Shown piece by piece: positions 12,401-24,330 of a DNA stretch of 64,000 nucleotides (position 1 is the stretch's first letter; each line of letters starts with the position of its first letter). Both the position numbers and the translations under genes were made by a program. The notes beneath the pieces are model-generated. The model had not been told where the DNA came from. It made no database searches and saw only the letters and a list, made by a program, of their open reading frames with translations. Source of the stretch: Phytophthora hibernalis (taxonomy: Eukaryota; Oomycota; Peronosporomycetes; Peronosporales; Peronosporaceae); contig JAAKBF010000024.1 in NCBI GenBank assembly GCA_012656075.1, forward strand, positions 682,001 through 746,000, written 5' to 3'.

Positions 12401-12559
12401 ATGGCGAGGAGATTGTTGCGACTCGCAACTAAAAGCTGTCTTACGCTTGGAAATAACCTCTTCACCGATGGAAAGCAGGCGGCCTAGGTAGTTACGATAG
12501 AGTCTCCATTTACAGTTCGTAGTGGGTTCAGGTGCACGTGGAGTTGGTCAGCGCAACGC

Positions 12560-14060
12560 ACGTCTTGAATAATGTGTCGTAGTTGGCTTCAGCCCTACGG
12601 TACTTGTCCGAGCACACAGACCAGAGTGTGGTCAACCAACCAAAATAGTTCTCGACGAGAACTCGATCGTGCGCGATCTTGTCGTTCTCCTCAGGCTGCT
12701 CGATCGAGAGCGTGTCGCCTGGTTGCTTTTTGTGCGGAGTAATAGCCCGGAAATGCGACGCGAGGCCTTGGTATCCTTTGTCTGCGGGTAACGCCCACTC
12801 ATCGGGGTACTGGGATGACAGGGGGCATTCGTCCTGCAGGCGCTTCTCCCCTCTGACTTCTTCGTGTTCTGGGAATGAAATGCCTGGTTCTTACGGAACA
12901 TTTTGATGTCCGACACGTGGCCTGGGTAGTGCTGTGTGCAATTGTCGCCTTGCCCGTAGGCAAGACCGAGACTTCCACCTTGTAGCCGTGCAGGTTGTGC
13001 TTATCGCAGTAGTATATACTGCGACCTTCACTCAGACCAGACGGGATGTTGGACTGCTGGAAGGTCACATCGGTTGTGACGGGAGTCACACGCATCTTTG
13101 ACTTAGAGGAAGCGTTAACGCGTAACCACAACAGACGCCTGGCATCACTGTTATAAGCTGGCCTTCCTGTCGTTTCCTGGTACCGAGTACCAAACGACTT
13201 GCGAACTTCCGGGTTAGAGTTAAACTGACTGTATTAATCTCAATTGTAAGGTTCTAACTACTGTTAACTATCTGCATACTAAACTTCTGGACTCCAAATG
13301 GATGGCTCTCCATCAATCGTCTACCTTAAGTCCGATTCGTTTCTAGTGTAAAATACACAATCGTACTTTGCTGGGAGCCGGGTGTCACACACCAACTTAT
13401 GTTGGGCATGTACTCGTACTTAGGCGGGATTGTGTGGACCACACGGAAGAACATTGGGTCTCCCCTTTCATAAGTTGTTTTGCACGGCAAACGGTGGCGG
13501 CCAGCGTGGCCCCGTTACATCGGTAGCGTAGCGCGCAGGGAAAGTTAGCAAACGTCTTCCCCGCAACCATTAGCTCACGCATGCTCCACTTAGTGTTCAC
13601 TTCCTCGACGAAGCGTTCGTATAAGTACGACGCGATCATGTCGGTGTACTTCATGATCATCTTTTGAAACGTCGGTGGATTAATGTCAAACACGCTTGCC
13701 ACAATGTCCCACTTGCCACAGTGTTTTAATGCCGTTAGCATCATGAATACCACATCCTTTCCTCCGTACTTGCACTTTTTGCCACAGCCGACATTCTAGT
13801 GGTCCACCACAAACTCCTCAACCACACGCCAGAGCCGGTTGACTTCTTCTTCCGAAAGGTTGGTTGATTCCATAACGGACTCCCGGCTGCTCAGGACGAA
13901 ACGGTCGAACACAGGCGACATCGAGTCAACAGGGTAGTTTTCATCGCTCGCGGCGTCACGTGTAGCTCGAACGCACCGGGCGCGCTTGGATTGGCTGGCC
14001 TCATCGAGTTGAGCTAGGCGAGCGATGCCGTTCTCGACCGCTTCGTCGGTGAGCTGACGG
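12560..14060 (-). pseudogene. PIF/Harbinger-type (DDE_Tnp4) transposase relic
   Basis: The minus strand carries a decayed DDE transposase. The ATG at 13873 opens MESTNLSEEEVNRLWRVVEE; a TAG at 13796-13798 interrupts it, and the frame reopens with VFMMLTALKHCGKWDIVASV (13753 downward). After another break comes GLSEGRSIYYCDKHNLHGYK (about 13030) and then ADKGYQGLASHFRAITPHKK and HDRVLVENYFGWL (12800-12635). These match the oomycete/plant family that shares the DDE_Tnp4 fold. At least two frameshifts and one stop make it inactive. No terminal repeats were found by eye. Confidence 0.75.
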
Positions 14061-14148
14061 GTGCAATTTGTCGCTCGATGTCTAGGCAGCTTGGTGTTGT
14101 TCGGTTAGTAAATTGACAAGTGAATGTAAAAGGCTGACAGCACAGACC

Positions 14149-14454
14149 TTAACCCTTTTGTTGCCGACTGGGCCAAAACGTGGCATAATGCATCGTTTTA
14201 CCAAAATCGTCCAATCAAATATTAGGATTTTAAGATTGACCAATAATATGCCTACCGGAAAACTGACCAAAACGATGCATTATGCCACGTTTTACAAATA
14301 TCACCCAAAACATTTTCTGGTCATTTCAGAAAACGTAGAATATAGTCACCGGAAAGTAATAGCAAAACGAGGCATTATGCATCGTTTTGCAATTTTATCT
14401 TGATTAAAGTAAACATATTTTCAAATAGAAAATGTATGGGCAACAAAGGGTTAA
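14149..14454. mobile_element. piggyBac-type MITE with TTAA target sites
   Basis: A 306-bp segment bounded by TTAA at both ends. The inverted termini read CCCTTTTGTTGCC on the left and CCCTTTGTTGCC (reverse complement) on the right. TTAA duplications plus CCC-starting termini are typical of piggyBac elements. There is no coding capacity. Inside are complementary blocks around GCATAATGCATCGTTTT and AAAACGATGCATTATGC that would fold into a strong hairpin. Confidence 0.75.
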
Positions 14455-15149
14455 GCGCGCTTTAAAGCGCTGTAAATGGAGTGGTGGTGAGCGCGAGAGA
14501 TTTGGCGCCAAAGTACGAAATATGTGGCGCCAAATGAAAGCCAACCCGCTCCGGTTGCCAGCCAAAGTGTAGCCTCCTCAGTAGCACCTTATCTACTTAG
14601 CATTCTCTCAAATCTGCACTATTTTCTCCGAGTTGGCGTATTATCTCCAAGTAGGCCAATCCTAAGACACATGCTTATCTGCCCCGACTTGAAAGACTAC
14701 CTACCGATCTTGAGCCTCACTTACGAGTAGCTAATTGCAGTTTGAAGGAGGTCAGTCTTCAGCTAGTGTACTGAACATCATTCTAATGTGCTGAGAATAT
14801 ACGAACATAAGGATCAATTCGGTTTGAGATCTACTGTATTTTAAACGAGGATGCATGAAATGCGCAAAAGAGCGGTATAATAATAATAGAGGTCTTTAGC
14901 AAAACCGTCTATCATAATCTGGAATTGTCTGTTTGTCATTTGTTTTTTTGCCTAACCACCCTTTGGAATCGACAAGTGTGAACAAGGAAGTCTCTTCGAG
15001 CCCACCATTTCGAAAGGAAAATGCTGTTTATATTATCGGGCAGCTACATCTGCATACATTGCTGTGGTGACATAGGTAAATCTTAGGTGGAATAGACCAG
15101 CATCGGGAGAGGCCTACTGCAGCACGCTTCTGAAGCAGAGCAAGCACCG
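14455..15149. other. No gene recognised
   Basis: Spacer between the MITE and the Copia unit. A short plus-strand open frame at 14524-14730 shows no family features. Confidence 0.5.
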
Positions 15150-15200
15150 GTAGCACTTTGACTTTTTACGAGAGGAGACCCACTATTTCCAACTGGAACT

Positions 15201-16408
15201 CTATGGGCTTCGTCGCCTCTTACGCAATGCACGTGGCTTATCGTGGTCCTTTTGTGTGTCTGTTATCATTTCGGTTGATGTTGACTTTTCTATGACCTGA
15301 GAAGACGACTCGTCACTATGACTATCATCCGACTTCTCATCCTCGTCACGCTGAGTGACATCATCTCCCACGGCCCCCACACTTGGAGTTGGCGGGTCTT
15401 TCAACTGGATATCTTTGCCACTTGTGCACTCTCTTATATATTATTTCTCTTTAGAAGTCAGTGCCTGGTTTCTGTTTGGAAACGACCTGGCTATCACAGC
15501 CGACTCATCAACTGTATCAAACTTGACACTTCGAGCTACCAATAACACATTATTGACAGTATCTAGCAATCTGTAGCCCTTATAATCATTTGCAAGACCG
15601 AAGGACTTGCACTCCAAGTCTCTTGAGCTCAATTTCTTATCCTTTCTCCTAGTATTTGGGATATGATCATAACAAACACTTCCCCATATTTAAAGTATAT
15701 TACCATCCGGGTTTTACCATGTAATGCTTCATAGGGCGAAGTGTTTCCAAGCCTAGAAGTTGGAATTCTATTCGACACTTCAGCGTCGTATTTTATTCCC
15801 TCTGGTCACCAGTGTGCTGGCATAGCCGCTGTTTGAAGTGAACGTCTTACTTGTCTCATTAATGTCTGATGGCCGCGTTCCGCGCTCCCATTCTCTTCTT
15901 GACATTCTACATTTGATTTCTCAAAACTGATACCTTTCGACTGCAAAAATGTCGTCGTCTTTTGATGGACAAATTCTGTACCGCCATCACTTCTTATCCT
16001 CTTTATTTCATAGTGATGCTGTTTTTGTAGTAGTAGTATGAGGTTAACCACATGACTGTAAACTTCTTTTGTAGACCTCATCACAAATAGCCACTTGTAC
16101 GACGTTGCGTCGTCTACAATTGCTAACGTGTACTGATAACCATATCCACCGTAGCTACCGTTTACTTTCATCTTTCCCATAGTGTCCATGTGCAAAGAGT
16201 GCAATGGCTGCTTAGACCGTGTCCCTATTTTATTTCTATATGACATACGTGTCGATTTTGCAACTTCACAAGTCGCACAGAAGAAAGGGATATCTTTTAG
16301 CTCATTCTGAGATATATGAGGAGTTCCTTCAACTAACTTATGACCAAATATTGCTAATAGTCTGGCCCTGTGGATATGGCCTAGTCTAAGATGCCACTTT
16401 TGCATCAA
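15201..16408 (-). pseudogene. Copia integrase and linker
   Basis: The integrase frame (16408-15806) has the zinc-binding H..H..C..C region (WHLRLGH, then CATC) and the DDE catalytic core: HMDTMGKMKV, RIRSDGGTEF and EENGSAERGHQT. It stops at 15806. The following segment at 15632-15441 (CKSFGLANDYKGYRLLD) and 15404-15201 is the usual post-integrase linker in other frames. A frameshift separates it from gag at about 16390-16408. Confidence 0.85.
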
Positions 16409-17944
16409 AGCAATTTTTCTGTGTCTCTGTAAAGCTCTTGCTTATGGTTTGCACCTTAATCTGTCTGGAAGAGGGCAGAAAATACACCGCCCCCTTTTGC
16501 ACAGCAGCAAATAAAAGCTGTCCTTTCTTATTGAAGAAATACAAAAACTCCCCATCCTGAGAATGAATGTGATTATACCCTTGCTTAGCGAGATGATTAA
16601 ATTGCTCCCACATTTTGTCAAACGCAATGCTCTTATGGCATTGCGTTTGACGTACCGAGGTGTCGATTTCACCAAAGCTCTTCAAACAGCCTCCGTAGCC
16701 ATCTTCAGAATCAGCTGTCTCCGAAGCCGAAAGGCTGAATTCTTCTTCCATTTCGACATCCGTTGGCGGTTCATGCGTCCTTTGCTTCTTGGCTACCCGC
16801 CGCACCGTAGCAATCTTCTTGGTGTAGCTTGAGGCCCGTTTGGATTGTTGAGCATCCATCTTCGTGCGGAAGAGAGGTCCACCTTCACGATTGGGGTCGC
16901 GGTCGGCCTTTATACGCTCGCACTGAACCTTCTGATGTCCTTTCGTGAAGCAATAGAAGCACCCCTGGTCCTGAACATTGGTGCTTCCGTCCGATTTGCG
17001 TTTCTTCGAGTCGTAACCGCGCCCAGCCCGGTTACTCTTGACGTTATTGATTCGCGTCACCGACGTCGCATCACCAGAACCGGTGGTCATCGTCTTGGAC
17101 CTGTCACAGAAGAGCTTGTTCAACGCGATCGCCACCCTTTCAGCGCTGAACGTTTCCTCCGAAAGCTCAATTGACGACGCCCAGATTTCACTAGGAAGCT
17201 GCGACAAAACTTGCACGCCCATCATCGTCTCTGTCATCATCTCCTTACCGAGGAGCTTCTTGGACTTCCGATTCATTTCGTTTCGCGCTTGGTTCAGCAG
17301 CGAGAACAGAGTTATGGTGTCTTTCCAATTCGAGTTGAGAATCCGATTCCAACGGTTCGTCAACGACAACAATCCTCCAGCGTCACCGAGTGCGAACTTG
17401 CGCTCGAGATGCTGCCAAATGACGCACACCTCCAGGTTCCTCACATCGTCTGGCAAGGACGACAGGAACGAGGTCGGGAGGGTCGAACTGAGAACGTGAC
17501 GCATTGCTGCATCCGCCTTGCGCCATACCATGATCTCCCTGCGCAATCCCAATTGCTCATCAGAAGGAGCTGCCCTCACGTCTCCATCCGTCAGACGTGG
17601 CGGCGTGGACGCCAGGAAGTCACGCATGCCAACCTTCGGCTCCGATTGGCCGGTTTCGAGAAGCTGATTCTCGACGTCCAGTTCCAACTGGGCCACGGGT
17701 GTGAGCAGCTTGTCTTTCCAAGTAGCATACTCAATTTGTCAGGCTGAGAACTTTTCAAGGCCGACGTGCACGGTCTTCTCTTGCTTGGTCAAGACACTCA
17801 TCCGAAGTATCTGAAATATTGTTGTCTTGGCCGAAGTTGTATGTATGAATAACCGTCAGACGGAACGGCAAATTCAAAAGTGAGTGCCGTCCACAGCTCT
17901 TCGTCCGGTTGGTTCTCTTTTCCTTTGTTGGCCTTGGTTGCCAT
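16386..17944 (-). pseudogene. Copia gag with CCHC zinc knuckle
   Basis: The gag start is likely the ATG at 17944 (MATKANKGKENQPDEE), but the frame is lost before about 17745; the long open frame is 17745-16386. It has the gag helical region (WQHLERKF, NRWNRILNS) and a zinc knuckle CFYCFTKGHQKVQC (CX2CX4HX4C). The protease region is largely missing or unrecognisable: the frame passes from an acidic linker to the pre-integrase segment (GQLLFAAVQKGAVYFL). Confidence 0.85.
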
Positions 17945-18397
17945 TCAATAACATCCCTTAAGCTCAGTATACTTATAGTGATACCAAGTTCTAACCAATT
18001 GGCATCTGTTTCTAACTAAGATTAGAAACCAGATTTGTTTACCAAAAGTTGGTACTTAACCTTAACTACAACACTCCCACAAAAGAGACGCACAACCGAT
18101 ACGCTCAAGCGATACTTGCTTCGAACTAGCAAAATCTACTCTATAGGATCTCTTTGCATACGTCTTATGTATATATAGTTAGCTTAACACCAGCATTATC
18201 ATGCACGGAGAGAGGGGACTGCAAAATCTATAATGGCATACCCTTTTTGACCCTTTCTGACCCATTTAATCGACACTCATGTCACCTGTAGCTGTACTCA
18301 TCAAAAGTGGCTTATACGTTTTACGTAGTGGTCTCTTACCCATGCAGTCCTAGAAACTTGTTGACTTATTCGCATAACTTTATTCGGGGCTGCAAAA
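17816..18397 (-). repeat. Copia LTR/leader, arm 1 of 583-bp inverted repeat
   Basis: Reverse complement of 20190-20772, differing by about one substitution and one T. It contains a TATA-like stretch (CTATATATACATA on the minus strand), a GTGGGAG purine tract before TGTTGTAG, and the gag start codon. Confidence 0.9.
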
Positions 18398-18585
18398 CGT
18401 AGCTCTTGTCTGACGGTCTTATTGTACCTAAACTTATCTTGTGATGAGCAACTCTTACAAATCAAATGAAAGTGTTAAGTCAGTTTATTAACACGATTGA
18501 AGTACCACGTTATCGACCTCATCTACGAAGAGGGTGTGTGTGTGAGACTTAGCTTGCCTGCGTATTTCCTTTGCAGTTGTTGGCT

Positions 18586-20160
18586 TCAAGGTTTCTCACC
18601 CCCATTAGCTCTCGTAGCTTCGAAATTTACTTGGGGCAGTGCCTTTGTCAGTGCATCTGCTACCATATATTTGGTATTACAGTACGTAATGTCGATACGA
18701 TCTCTTTCGTATACTTCACGGGCATATAAGTATCTCGTCTCTATATGCTTAATCGACGAATGACTAGCAGGATTCTTAACTATACTAATAGCTGCTGTAT
18801 CGTCGCACCAACAATAAATTGGCTGCTTCTGTTGCCATCCTCGTTCCTTTAGGAGCAGCCATAACCATTCGCTTTCCTTTACACCCTCACTTACGGCAAC
18901 TAATTCAGCCTGTGCTGTGTGCAAACTGACCATATCTTGTCTACAACTCTTCCAAGAGACACGTGCATCAGCGAGTATTGACACGTAACCAGTAACTGAT
19001 TTACGATCCTCATTAGCATTTGCAAAGCTCGCATCTGTGTATAGTTCATAAACTATCTCTTTGTTAGTTCCTTCATATATTAACCCATACATCGATGTTC
19101 CTTTCAGATACTTAAGTACTCTCTGTGCAGCTCTCCAATGAGACTTGCTGTAACAAGAGAGGAATTCACTTAATTCTCTTACGGCATTTGCAATATCAGG
19201 TCTAATTCCTCTAACCAGACACATGAGAGAGTCTACTAGTCCACGGTAGTCATATGGCTGTGCTGCAATAGCTTCAGCGCTGAGATTTGTCTCTTTTTCT
19301 AATGTAATACTTGCTGCTTGAGGAGTAGCTACTATTGAGCAGTCCATCATATCAAACTTTTCTAGCAAGTCTAGAATATACTTATGTTGCGATAGGCTGA
19401 GTTGTTTACGAGCTCTATCTCTTCTGATCTCCATTTTCAACATATAATGGACCTCACCAAGGTCTTTCATTTTAAAGCGTTCTGACAACTTAGCCCTAAT
19501 TTCATTTACAGCTGATAGCCTTGAGCCAGCAATGGTTAAGTCATCCCCATATACACATATTAAGACGACGTCGGTTACTCCATTAACCTCCCACTTTTTC
19601 TTGTACAAACAGTATTCCTTTTTGCATCGAGAAAAACCTAATGACTCAAAAGGTGTGTAGCACCCTGTACCAAATTCGTGGCGCCTGTTTCAGTCCATAT
19701 AAGCTCTTTATGAGCTTACAGACTTTGCCATTATGACGTTGCCTAAATCCAAGGGGTGGAACCATATATATTTCCTCTAACAGTTCCCCATTTAGAAACG
19801 CAGTTGACACATCCATTTGGTGGATGTGGAAATCCTCTATTGCCGCAATTGCGAGCACTAATATCAATGACTCATATCGGGCTACCGGTGAGAATATCTC
19901 GCCGTTGTCAACTCCAAATCGCTGTGTATTTCCCATTACCACTTGTCGCGCTTTAAATCGCCCTACAGACCTATCTGCACGATATTTTACATCTAAAAGC
20001 CAGTGACAGCCTCTTGCCTTGCGTCCTTTGGGTAGATCAACCATTTTCCATGTCTTATTTTCTAAGAGGGCCTGATACTCAACTTCTAATGCACCGAGCC
20101 ATGATTCCCGGTATGGCCCTGCTTATGCCGCTTTTAGTGATTTCGGAATTGGGATACGAG
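18586..20160 (-). pseudogene. Copia reverse transcriptase and RNase H
   Basis: The RT begins near 20160; a stop in the first codons and a break at 19608-19646 interrupt it. Signatures: QMDVSTAFLNGELLEEIYM and SLYGLKQAPRIWYR, then the catalytic box CVYGDDL (YGDD rather than the more common YVDD). RNase H follows with YTDASFANANEDRKSVTGY, HTAQAELVAVSEGVKESEW, a CDDTAAI box and KYMVADALTKALP, ending at 18586. The 340-codon second frame is intact. Confidence 0.9.
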
Positions 20161-20189
20161 TCCTGCTAACTGTGACCCCTAAAATTGAG

Positions 20190-20772
20190 TTTTGCAGCCC
20201 CGAATAAAGTTATGCGAATAAGTCAACAAGTTTCTAGGACTGCATGGGTAAGAGACCACTACGTAAAACTTATAAGCCACTTTTTGATGAGTACAGCTAC
20301 AGGTGACATGAGTGTCGATTAAATGGGTCAGAAAGGGTCAAAAAGGGTATGCCATTATAGATTTTGCAGTCCCCTCTCTCCGTGCATGATAATGCTGGTG
20401 TTAAGCTAACTATATATACATAAGACGTATGCAAAGAGATCCTATAGAGTAGATTTTGCTAGTTCGAAGCAAGTATCGCTTGAGCGTATCGGTTGTGCGT
20501 CTCTTTTGTGGGAGTGTTGTAGTTAAGGTTAAGTACCAACTTTTGGTAAACAAATCTGGTTTCTAATCTTAGTTAGAAACAGATGCCAATTGGTTAGAAC
20601 TTGGTATCACTATAAGTATACTGAGCTTAAGGGATGTTATTGAATGGCAACCAAGGCCAACAAAGGAAAAGAGAACCAACCGGACGAAGAGCTGTGGACG
20701 GCACTCACTTTTGAATTTGCCGTTCCGTCTGACGGTTATTCATACATACAACTTCGGCCAAGACAACAATAT
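20190..20772 (+). repeat. Copia LTR/leader, arm 2 of inverted repeat
   Basis: Plus-oriented copy of 17816-18397 including the gag start codon at 20644. Homology ends abruptly at ACAACAATAT; the following sequence is unrelated to gag. The left flank, 20171-20189, is not found next to the other arm. Confidence 0.9.
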
Positions 20773-20859
20773 CTGGCATTGAAGGAATTTCCATAGTTTT
20801 GTACAAATTTGCTGTACCGATACGCTAGATAGATCTAGAAGATGTTTTTGGTAGGAGCT

Positions 20860-21600
20860 CTAGTGGTCTGTCTAAGCTGTTTTTGCATGTACTGGCACAT
20901 ATTGAAAACAAGTTTGCATCACTTCTCCGCATCAATCACGCCTACGCTGCTCAGAATTTACAAGCATACGTTGATGCCGTTTTCGATGCGAGCGGACCCA
21001 TTCAAAATGTGTGGGCCTTTATCGACGGACCGTAAGGGGTATATTCAGACCACAGCCACGAAATCTCAAGCGAGACGGCAAGTACATGAGACAAAAGTCC
21101 GTATACAACGGCCACACGCGATAACACGTTCTAAAATACCAAACGTTGACTACACCCGACGGATTAATGATTCATATCTATGGCCCGTTCCCCAGGATAA
21201 ACCACGAGATTAAGCTGTTCAAAGACTCGAATATATCCGAGACAATTCGCGGTGATCCACGCTTTCACCCTACCGAATTTATGGCGATCAAGCCTACGGA
21301 AATGACGATTTTTGTGCAGTTCGTATGCAGGAGCTGTTGGAAATCTCTCGCGTCATCAACGTCAAGTTAATGTCAACATGAGCCGCGTTCGCGTATCCGT
21401 CGAATGATCGTACGGGCAAGTACCACTACTGGACGGCACTCGACTTCAAGCGACAAGCTCGAGTTGTCATACAACCAGTCGGACTAATGCACTGAGTTGG
21501 TGTACTACTAACTAACTGTATTACTTGTGCTCGTAGCGGCAATATAATCACCGACTACTTCAGGATGAGCCCACCAAGCTTACATGCGTATTCGCAGTCT
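20860..21600 (+). pseudogene. PIF/Harbinger-type transposase relic
   Basis: Frames shift repeatedly, but the family landmarks are in order: NVWAFIDG (first catalytic D region, followed by a stop), NVDYTRRINDS / PDGLMIHIYGP, the GDP..AYG region (about 21250-21310), MSRVRVSVE (about 21380, followed by a stop), and GNIITDYFRMSPPSLHAY (about 21535-21595). It is a different family from the relic at 12560. Confidence 0.65.
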
Positions 21601-21656
21601 ACATCAATGAAAGTGAAGTACCCATTTGGCCTACTCCTTCTTACTGTTAGCAAGTA

Positions 21657-21711
21657 TTGTGCTTTGCATATATTTTGGCAAAATGCTCGATCAAAAGTCT
21701 ATTATATTAGA
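21657..21711 (+). repeat. 55-bp dispersed repeat, second copy at 42431-42484
   Basis: ATTGTGCTTTGCATATATTT is identical in both copies and the following ~35 bp differ at only two or three positions. Confidence 0.7.
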
Positions 21712-22025
21712 CCTGACAACTCGATTTTATCCTAATTACGACTTAACTCCAAAGCGGAAGTGCAAGGTTAAAAGGCATGTGCTAAACGCTAAACTCGATC
21801 TTGAAGTACAACCGTTTTGTTTACAGCTTGGAAACACAGAAATGCAGTTCTGGGAGTGCAAAAGCGAGATCGTTGGGTCGAGATCGAACACATAGACAGT
21901 ACATCGCGCGTTTCTGTGTCTCCATCTCGTAAAATACGAGTTTGCAAACATCACTTATTTGCTATACTCTAACGAACAGTTGTACAACTGTTTTTCAGAT
22001 TTGCTATACTCTTTTTTTGCTATAA

Positions 22026-22057
22026 ACTAACGAACAGTTGTACAACTGTTCGTTAGT
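22026..22057. repeat. 32-bp perfect palindrome
   Basis: ACTAACGAACAGTTGT followed by its exact reverse complement. An imperfect copy lies just upstream at 21970-21995, and TCAGATTTGCTATAC (21996-22010) pairs with GTATAGCAAATCTGA (22058-22072), so a larger cruciform can form. Confidence 0.85.
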
Positions 22058-23084
22058 GTATAGCAAATCTGAAAACACGTACGTGGAGCTAGGCGGTTCA
22101 CACTCGTATATTACAGTGTGCGCTCTAGATTGGCTTGGTTCAAGCTATGATCTTGACAAATGTCCGTGTATCGCCACGAGTCATCCCAATCCAGCTCTGG
22201 TTTGAGCGTTTCCTTTTCCAATTATCTATGAAGTGTCCTATCTTCCATCGCACCACACACCACCAGTACTGCGAAGTCCACTTGTTTAGAACTGCATGAA
22301 GCACAAACAGACATACATGTTTGTAAACACCGCTTACTGTTAGTTAGTGTGTAGTAAAAATACGAACGTGTATGCAGAGTACACTACCTGCCAGTGTAGC
22401 CTTTTAGTAGCTCGTACAACGTTCTCGCGAATAACTGTCGTCTGTGAGTACTATAATGTATTATGTTAAGAAGGCTTCATTTGGCATTGAGAGCAACACC
22501 ATTGACCACTGAATCATTGTATCGCACGACTTAATGGGGTGTCATGCGGATCAGCCCAATATGTATGAAGAACTGTCCTATTTACGGTCAACCACGTCCA
22601 CTGATTCGGAGCGGGGTGGTGGTGAGCTCAAACCGCAGAAAAAAGGCGTGAAAACGGCATAATGACAGTATGATAGGATTATTAATAACATAGGAAGTCG
22701 CCAGCGTAGCTAAACAACATCAATGATATCCAAAGAGCAGTTATGTGTCAAATTCTGGGTCACCAAGGGACCCAGTCGAGCAAGACTGCAATTGTGATAA
22801 GTGGTAAGCTTACTAAGTTACGTTGTAAAACGTCATGTGTAACTTTTGGTAATACAGGGTAACCTTTTGAAAGATTCCAGGGTCATTAAATAGTACTCAG
22901 GGTACTATCCATATTCGTTAGGTGCATTCATGTTCATGCTAGTAAAGATTTCTAAAAATTAAATCTCGAAGTTACGTAAAAAATACCTTCGTACTCTTTT
23001 TTTCACTTTTGTTGTCCAGTCAAATTGCTGCAACAACAGCAGGTAACTTGTCGTGTATCAGTACATGTAAGTAGGACGCGAGAT

Positions 23085-23147
23085 GAGTTGTTTAGTCACA
23101 GATTCTGCAGGATTATCAACGCTCTGCAATCTGTGACTAAACAACTC
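23085..23147. repeat. Inverted repeat with 20-bp perfect arms
   Basis: GAGTTGTTTAGTCACAGATT at 23085-23104 pairs with 23128-23147 across a 23-bp loop. Could be a MITE end-fusion or hairpin. Confidence 0.8.
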
Positions 23148-23473
23148 GTTTTGCTTGTTTCTTACTTCAAAGTACTTCTTTCAGATGTATGAGGCACATG
23201 CTGACTGTGTTTATGTACGTTACATGTACTGTAGCCTTTCTAAAGCATCACCCAGTGGTTTTGTACTTCGAATTATATCTAGTATCTTTACACGTCCGGA
23301 TAAGAAAACATTATAATTGGATCGTCCATTAGAGGTCTTTAGCGAAACCGGAATAGCTCAGACTTTTCGAACATGTGCTTGGGCAACCGACAAGTTGCTT
23401 TATCTAACTTTAGCAGGACTGTCCTCGTTTCAGCAGATAAGATGTCAGGTTAGACCAAACTAGCAGCGACTTA

Positions 23474-23493
23474 GAGCATCTCCACCGGTTGGA
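23474..23493 (+). repeat. Left TIR of the Harbinger element
   Basis: Preceded by TTA. Pairs with 25893-25912 at 19 of 20 positions. Confidence 0.85.
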
Positions 23494-23609
23494 GTAAATG
23501 TAGGCTATTTATCGGCATTTGTCGAGGGTTTGTCGACACTTGGATGAACTTTTCCCATCCTCAATTTGGCATTCGCACCGATACCAACTAATTAGTCGGC
23601 TACAGTGGC

Positions 23610-24330
23610 AAGATGTCTCAATCATGGCTGCGGGAAGAGCTAGAAGACGACGTATTCGAAGCTCTTGTCGTCAACTAGCTGCTAGAGGCAAGTTCAGAGG
23701 AAGAGGATGAGCCTAATCGGGGCGGATCGCGACCAGGGAAGGCAACAAATATCGACAGGCAGTCGGTTCTCTACAATTCACTGTTCCTGAACGACTACTT
23801 CGTTACCTCCCCAACGTATGGAGAACTCCATTTTGACGCCGGTTTCGCATGCGACGCAGCCTCTTTCTTTCGATCTCTAGTGCTGTGGAAGCTTACGACG
23901 TGTTCTTTAAGCAGAAGCCCGATTGCACAGGTAAAATGGGGCTCACCTGTCTTCAAAAGTGTGCTGCTGTCGTTCGGCTCTTGGCTACTGGCTGTTCAGA
24001 TGATGATTTGAATGGTCGATATCGCCGAGCAGAGACTACGGCGTTGGATACACTTAAGCTATTTTGTAGGGCTGTTATTGCTGTCTATAGCGAGTCGAGT
24101 TTGCGATATCCTACCCCGCAAGACTTGGAACGGCTGGTTCATGAGAGGAATAGACGGGGGTGGCCGGGAATGCAGGGTCGATTGATTGTTCGCTTTGGTA
24201 CTGGAAGAATTGCCCTATGGCATCGGCGGGGCAGTAAACTGGGAAAGAGGACAGACAGAGCGTTTATAAACGGGTCGTTCATGCAGCGCATACTTACTTT
24301 ATTAAAGGTGGTCTTCCTCCGCTTCACAGA
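23610..24330 (+). pseudogene. Harbinger transposase (HARBI1/DDE_Tnp4 type), truncated
   Basis: The N-terminal half is recognisable: GGSRPGKATNIDRQ (about 23717-23760), then after a frame change MRRSLFLSISSAVEAYD (23849), LGK-type GKMGLTCLQKCAAVVRLLATG, and LRYPTPQDLERLVHERNRRGW. The segment with the first catalytic Asp (SIDCSLWYWKNCP) is in another frame at about 24178-24215, followed by a stop. The C-terminal DDE half (remaining D and E) is missing, its place being taken by the 3' end of the minus-strand accessory gene. Confidence 0.8.

Larger units (their letters stand above)
10523..12559. other. Intergenic with dispersed repeats
   Basis: The first ~150 bp match the upstream flank of the copy at 29678, so the promoter region was duplicated too. 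Further on are the repeats at 11572 and 12125. No gene recognised. Confidence 0.5.
15150..20772 (-). mobile_element. Rearranged Ty1/Copia retrotransposon (permuted order, inverted LTR copy)
   Basis: Read on the minus strand the order is RT, RNase H, LTR/leader, gag, integrase, linker. A normal Copia element reads LTR, gag, protease, integrase, RT, RNase H, LTR. The two outer breakpoints (about 20160 and 15190) both fall in the linker between integrase and RT, so the roughly 5-kb unit looks like one whole element opened at a new point. Next to it, 20190-20772 is an inverted, almost identical copy of the LTR/leader at 17816-18397. The precise LTR limits are not resolved. Confidence 0.75.
21712..23470. 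other. Intergenic with palindromes, no gene recognised
   Basis: AT-rich sequence with two strong inverted repeats listed separately. No coding homology seen. Confidence 0.5.
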
